This document shows positions 5,783 through 8,802 of a DNA stretch of 8,802 bases, piece by piece. The stretch's first letter is position 1; each line of letters opens with the position of its first letter. The notes under the pieces are model-generated. The model searched no databases, was not told the origin of the DNA, and was given only the letters and a program-made list of their open reading frames with translations. The position numbers and the translations under genes are program-made. Source of the DNA: Deltaproteobacteria bacterium (GTDB taxonomy: Bacteria; Desulfobacterota_B; Binatia; UBA9968); assembly GCA_005879255.1 (NCBI GenBank), contig VBKY01000410.1, forward strand, positions 1 to 8,802. The letters are read 5' to 3'.

Positions 5783-6579
5783 TTGCGGTAACCAAGAAAC
5801 TGCCGCGCCCGAAAGATGGTGGCACCCATGTGCTCACAGGTCCGGTCTACGTCGACGGCGCCGAACCCGGCGATATGCTCGAGGTACGGATACTCGATCT
5901 CAAGCCGCGTGTCCCTTACGGCGGCAACGGCAGCGGCCCCGAAAGAGGCGTCGTGCCCGACCTTCTCGCCAAGGCGGATCAGAAAATCATCCAGTTCGAT
6001 GTGCAGCGCAACGTGGCCCTGTTCAATAAGGAGATTGAAGTGCCGCTGCAGCCTTTCATGGGAATCATGGCCGTGGCGCCGCCTGATCACTTAGGAAAAG
6101 TCAATTCGACTCCGCCGGGAGTTTACGGCGGAAATTTGGATTTGAAAGACCTGAGCAAAGGCGCGACGTTGTTTTTGCCTGTACATCAGCCCGGCGCGCA
6201 GTTTGTCACCGGCGACGGCCACGCCGGCCAGGGCGACGGTGAGGTCAACGGTACCGCCATCGAGACTTCACTGACCGGAACGTTTCAGTTCATTGTCCAC
6301 AAAGGCAAACACTTGGAAGTTCCGCGCGCTGAAACCAAGGCGCATTACATCGCCATGGGATTGGATAAAGATCTCAATCAAGCGATGAAAAGGGCCGTTC
6401 GGGAAACCGTGATGTTCTTGATGGAAACACGAGGACTGAGCAGCACGGATGCTTATTCATTGGCGAGTATCGGCGTCGACTTCAAAGTCGCGGAGGCCGT
6501 CGATCAAATTAACCTTATCGTCGGCATGATCCCCAAGAAACTATTCAAGACCAATCCCGAATATTGGTATAAGGAATAA
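5779..6579 (+). CDS. Acetamidase/formamidase, main C-terminal part (frameshifted gene)
   Basis: A 266-residue open frame carrying most of the FmdA/AmdA fold. Visible hallmarks are THVLTGPVYVDGAEPGDMLEV (16-36, cited as the GP-V-GAEPGD turn), QPFMGIMAVAP (91-101), PGVYGGNLD (113-121), and the family signature GAQFVTGDGHAGQGDGEV (139-156), whose His and Asp residues belong to the metal or active-site cluster. The only start available is TTG 5779, with no good SD, and the protein would lack its N-terminal strands. It is best treated as the second half of one gene with 5462-5782. The role would be hydrolysis of small amides in the periplasm next to a Bug receptor; the substrate is not determined. 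It ends at TAA, convergent with the ABC binding-protein gene. Confidence 0.85.
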   Translation: MIAVTKKLPRPKDGGTHVLTGPVYVDGAEPGDMLEVRILDLKPRVPYGGNGSGPERGVVPDLLAKADQKIIQFDVQRNVALFNKEIEVPLQPFMGIMAVAPPDHLGKVNSTPPGVYGGNLDLKDLSKGATLFLPVHQPGAQFVTGDGHAGQGDGEVNGTAIETSLTGTFQFIVHKGKHLEVPRAETKAHYIAMGLDKDLNQAMKRAVRETVMFLMETRGLSSTDAYSLASIGVDFKVAEAVDQINLIVGMIPKKLFKTNPEYWYKE

Positions 6580-6685
6580 TCGGGCGCTCTGGTTAAAAAA
6601 CTCGTGGCGCTAGCGGGCGGAGGGTCAACGCTTGCGCAGGATCAAAAAATTCTTGGCGCTCAGCTTGCGCGAAGCAAAGATCCCG
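6580..6685. other. Convergent spacer without recognised element
   Basis: The 106 bp lie between the 3' ends of the acetamidase (plus) and ABC binding-protein (minus) genes. They hold GCTTGCGC twice and a CGCTAGCG palindrome, but no convincing stem plus T-run on either strand. No terminator can be named. Confidence 0.4.
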
Positions 6686-7693
6686 TTATCCCTTGCCGAA
6701 GATCTCCTGGAACCATTTCACATACCGGTCGAAGTTTTCATAAACTTGGTCAGCGGTGAATACGGCGGTAAATCCCTGCGCGAGCTTCGGCGGATCTGGC
6801 AAAACATCAACGCGGTCGGGCACACGCCGCTGCGCGCGAATTGTTTCTTGTCCGGCTTTCGATAAGACGAAGTCAATAAACAGCTTCCCCGCGTTAGAAC
6901 GCGGCGCTTTCGAGGAAAGACCCATTGGATTCAAATTGCCGTACACCGGGTCGAGCGCTACCCAATCTACAGGAGCGCCGTCGCGTTTAAGATTTTCAAA
7001 ATTCTGCGAGTAAGCCGCCAACCCTGAATTGACCTCGCCGGCGGCGACCAACTGCGCGAGTAACGTCCGCCCGTTGCGCAATTGTGGCTGCTGCTTGATT
7101 AGCTCGCGCATGAACGCCAATCCCTTTTCTTGCCCCATCCCCTGCAACATCACCGCGAACCACTCGTATGCCGTCTGGACCACACCGATCTGTCCCTTCC
7201 AGACCGGCTTGAGCAAATCCGCGTGCGACTTAGGAACGTTGTCCTTGCCGACAAGCCGGCTGTTGTAACCCAGCACGGTGTAGTTCGTATAGATCGACGT
7301 CCACGTCGCCTGCGGGTCTTTGTGCCCCGAACGAATGAATTTTCGCTCCGGTGAGTCGTAGGGCGCCAGCATGCCACGCTTCTTGAGGTTATGAGCATAG
7401 AAGCCGGTAGTGCTGACCACGTCCCAATCGAACTTGCCAGCGCGCGATTCGGCGAGGATGCGCTCCATCAACTGCGCATCTCCGGCGCGGTAAAACTGCG
7501 CGTCGATCTTCGGGTACAGTTCTTTGAAGCGATCGATAATCCGCCGGGCGTCAGTAGCACCTAAGGATGCATACCAGGTGAGCTTGCCTTCCGCCTCGGC
7601 CTTGTCTTTCCATTCAGATGCTTGGGCCGACGTAATCGATAAACAAACGAGCGCGGCAAAAAGCCATAATACATCCCGATTGGCCTTTTTCAC
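6686..7693 (-). CDS. ABC transporter extracellular solute-binding protein (iron/polyamine-like type)
   Basis: A 335-residue periplasmic receptor of the SBP_bac_1/6 type used by Fe3+ (AfuA/FbpA-like) or putrescine-like importers. The signal peptide spans residues 1-25 (cleavage after AQA); Cys17 has no proper lipobox, so it is not a lipoprotein. Typical segments are GKLTWYASLGATDARRIIDR (36-55), FDWDVVSTTGFYAHNLKKRG (88-107), the hinge YTNYTVLGYNSRLV (135-148), VWKGQIGV (164-171), and AGEVNSGLAAYSQNFENLKR (218-237) followed by GAPVDWVALDPV. The start is GTG 7691-7693 with GGGGAG 7 nt upstream; the overlapping ATG (7694-7696) is out of frame and meets TGA at once. No permease or ATPase gene is in the window. 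The alpha/beta hydrolase gene ends 28 nt upstream on the same strand, so the two are probably one operon. Confidence 0.9.
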   Translation of the reverse strand: MKKANRDVLWLFAALVCLSITSAQASEWKDKAEAEGKLTWYASLGATDARRIIDRFKELYPKIDAQFYRAGDAQLMERILAESRAGKFDWDVVSTTGFYAHNLKKRGMLAPYDSPERKFIRSGHKDPQATWTSIYTNYTVLGYNSRLVGKDNVPKSHADLLKPVWKGQIGVVQTAYEWFAVMLQGMGQEKGLAFMRELIKQQPQLRNGRTLLAQLVAAGEVNSGLAAYSQNFENLKRDGAPVDWVALDPVYGNLNPMGLSSKAPRSNAGKLFIDFVLSKAGQETIRAQRRVPDRVDVLPDPPKLAQGFTAVFTADQVYENFDRYVKWFQEIFGKG

Positions 7694-7721
7694 ATTACCA
7701 CTCCCCGAAGTCCGATCGTGA

Positions 7722-8510
7722 TTAACTTTTCAAGAATCCGTGCTTTCTTAGAAAGGACAGAACGTGGTCATCGAAAGTTGCAGGATCTTCCAAACAGCAG
7801 GCGTGCCCGGCGCCAGGAATAACGTGATGTTCCGCGCCGGCGATTCGGGTGCTCATTTCCTTGCTGCGCTTTAAAGAATTATCGAACTCGCCGTTCATGA
7901 TCAGCACCGGCATTTTCAGCTTGGGTAAACGTGCCGTCAGATCGCGTTTCTGTAGCGCATGAAAAATCTCAGCAATGGCCGGCGCACTCAAGCGGGCATC
8001 CATTTCGGTGTGCATGCCCAGCAAATACTTGCCGCGCTTGCTTTGCGCGAAATCTTTGCTGACGAGATCAGTCAAATGTTGGATATGAAACCGGCCCACG
8101 CCTTGTTTCATATAACCGTCGATACGGCTCTGATAACGATCGCCCGGTTGACTGCTGCAGCCGACTAGGATGAGCGCCTTGAAAATCTCCGAATGATCCA
8201 ACCCTAACTGAAGCCCCATCACGCCGCCAACGCTGACGCCGGCAAAGATCGCTTCGTTCGCGCCCTCCTGTCTGCATACGGCGACCACATCTTCGCACAG
8301 GTCCGTCATCGTGACCGGGGTCGCGGGCTTATCAGAGTAACCGTAACCGCGCAAATCGATATTGATCACTTTGAAATAGGTGGAGAAGTGTGCCGTTTGA
8401 TAGAGAAACATCCGCCGGTCGAACGGATTGGCGTGCATCAAGACAAAAGGATAACCCTCGCCGGAGACTTCGTAGTGAGTCTTAACGCCGGCTCGCGTGC
8501 TGTGCGACAT
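7722..8510 (-). CDS. Soluble alpha/beta hydrolase
   Basis: A 262-residue alpha/beta hydrolase with no signal peptide. The order of motifs is standard: oxyanion segment HANPFDRRMF (26-35), turn DLRGYGYSDKP (52-62, usual DxRGxGxS), nucleophile Ser93 in AGVSVGG (90-96), acid Asp210 in MNGEFDNS, and His236 in PGAGHACC. The lid helices lie between about 120 and 180. Close relatives include lactonases, esterases and C-C hydrolases of aromatic degradation, so an ester, lactone or C-C bond is likely cleaved; the substrate is unknown. ATG 8508-8510 is chosen because GGAGG (8516-8520) precedes it. The frame can be extended to a GTG at 8520-8522, but that codon overlaps the SD. It sits between a VOC-type gene (upstream) and the ABC binding protein (downstream) on the same strand. 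Confidence 0.92.
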   Translation of the reverse strand: MSHSTRAGVKTHYEVSGEGYPFVLMHANPFDRRMFLYQTAHFSTYFKVINIDLRGYGYSDKPATPVTMTDLCEDVVAVCRQEGANEAIFAGVSVGGVMGLQLGLDHSEIFKALILVGCSSQPGDRYQSRIDGYMKQGVGRFHIQHLTDLVSKDFAQSKRGKYLLGMHTEMDARLSAPAIAEIFHALQKRDLTARLPKLKMPVLIMNGEFDNSLKRSKEMSTRIAGAEHHVIPGAGHACCLEDPATFDDHVLSFLRKHGFLKS

Positions 8511-8515
8511 TGTTT

Positions 8516-8520
8516 CCTCC
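8516..8520 (-). promoter_or_regulatory. Ribosome binding site that fixes the start of the alpha/beta hydrolase
   Basis: GGAGG on the minus strand, 5 nt before ATG 8508-8510. It overlaps the in-frame GTG (8520-8522), ruling against the four-residue longer product. Confidence 0.7.
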
Positions 8521-8548
8521 ACCTTTGACGATATTCCGCCGTTTTGTC

Positions 8549-8586
8549 CTCTCCCCCTTGACGGGGGAGAGTTAGAGTGGGGGTGA
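8549..8586. repeat. REP-like GC-rich hairpin element
   Basis: CTCTCCCCC (8549-8557) and GGGGGAGAG (8563-8571) form a perfect 9-bp stem with loop TTGAC, followed by TTAGAGTGGGGGTGA. I recognise this as a copy of the dispersed extragenic palindrome with a CTCTCCCC...GGGGAGAG-TTAG-GTGGGG layout known from many proteobacterial and related genomes. It lies in the 119-bp spacer between the VOC-type gene and the alpha/beta hydrolase. No T-run follows, so it is not a classic terminator, though it may halt transcription or protect RNA ends. Confidence 0.6.
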
Positions 8587-8629
8587 ATCAGACGTGAGCG
8601 GCGATATAATGCTCGCGCAGAGTTAGGAG

Positions 8630-8802
8630 TTAATCCATCGCGTGCCGGGCAAACTCCGCCGAATCTTCGTTGGTGATTTGCAGCCGAAATCCGCTCGGCT
8701 GTTTGAAGTAGGTGCCCAACTGCCCAGGCCGGCGTCCTTCGCGCTCGCCGTGCTCGTCGCGTTCTTCGATACCGGCGGCATGAAGCTTATCAACGATGGC
8801 GT
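8630..8802 (-). CDS. Probable VOC-family (glyoxalase/dioxygenase-like) protein, C-terminal end
   Basis: The last 56 codons of a gene that enters from the right edge, ending at TAA 8630-8632. The readable part contains VDKLHAAGIEERD, then GQLGTYFKQPSGFRLQITN. The G-x-Y-F-x-x-P-S-G-F-x-L-Q-I pattern is the last beta-alpha-beta-beta-beta module of vicinal oxygen chelate proteins, where a metal-ligand Glu often sits at the position that here is Gln or nearby. Only this frame gives a sensible protein, and the other two frames meet stops early or have an unlikely composition. It could be an extradiol dioxygenase-like or glyoxalase-like enzyme; the metal site cannot be judged from the fragment. It is followed by the alpha/beta hydrolase on the same strand. 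Confidence 0.6.
   Translation of the reverse strand, partial: AIVDKLHAAGIEERDEHGEREGRRPGQLGTYFKQPSGFRLQITNEDSAEFARHAMD

Noticed and set aside
6632..6865. Plus-strand 77-codon frame across the convergent spacer
   Set aside because: Mostly antisense to the 3' end of the ABC binding-protein gene, with no SD and no family resemblance.
7694..7696. ATG as start of the ABC binding protein
   Set aside because: It is one base out of frame with the receptor and is followed immediately by TGA; GTG 7691-7693 gives the full signal peptide.

Overview
The window looks like chromosomal DNA of an uncultivated or poorly studied Gram-negative soil or sediment bacterium. It has moderate-to-high GC, several SPase I signal peptides ending in A-x-A, and strong GGAGG ribosome binding sites. 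It also has the mix common in deltaproteobacteria-like, Methylomirabilota/Rokubacteria-like or Tectomicrobia-like genomes: luciferase-like monooxygenase, aldo/keto reductase, Bug-type binding protein, alpha/beta hydrolases and VOC proteins. The taxonomic guess is inference; no marker gene is present.

Layout. Three strand blocks are visible. Block 1 (1-4102, minus strand) reads, in transcription order: a broken exported metallo-beta-lactamase-fold gene (3727-4102), an exported alpha/beta hydrolase (2863-3693), a luciferase-like flavin-dependent oxidoreductase (1657-2733), an aldo/keto reductase (508-1488) with its own good promoter, and the start of an Asp-box (BNR) repeat protein that runs off the left edge (1-415). 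Block 2 (4296-6579, plus strand), divergent from block 1, holds a Bug/TctC-type solute-binding protein (4296-5324) and an exported acetamidase/formamidase split in two by an apparent one-base frameshift near 5775-5782 (5462-5782 and 5779-6579). Block 3 (6686-8802, minus strand), convergent with block 2, holds in transcription order the C-terminal end of a probable VOC-family protein (8630-8802), a soluble alpha/beta hydrolase (7722-8510) and an iron/polyamine-type ABC solute-binding protein (6686-7693).

How it may work together. Five of the products (alpha/beta hydrolase, MBL protein, Bug protein, acetamidase, ABC binding protein) carry export signals, so much of the region serves the periplasm. 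Two binding proteins of unrelated transport systems are present without any permease gene. Soluble oxidoreductases and hydrolases (flavin monooxygenase, AKR, alpha/beta hydrolase, VOC) would suit scavenging and oxidation of small organic compounds such as amides, esters or carbonyls. No substrate can be fixed from sequence alone.

The main oddities are two broken genes (MBL internal deletion; acetamidase frameshift), an AKR whose catalytic His position is Ser, and three different short-period tandem arrays (8, 7 and 9 bp) in three consecutive intergenic spacers of block 1. I see no CRISPR array, transposase, tRNA, rRNA or recognised new defence-type system. No stretch longer than 300 bases lacks a gene.
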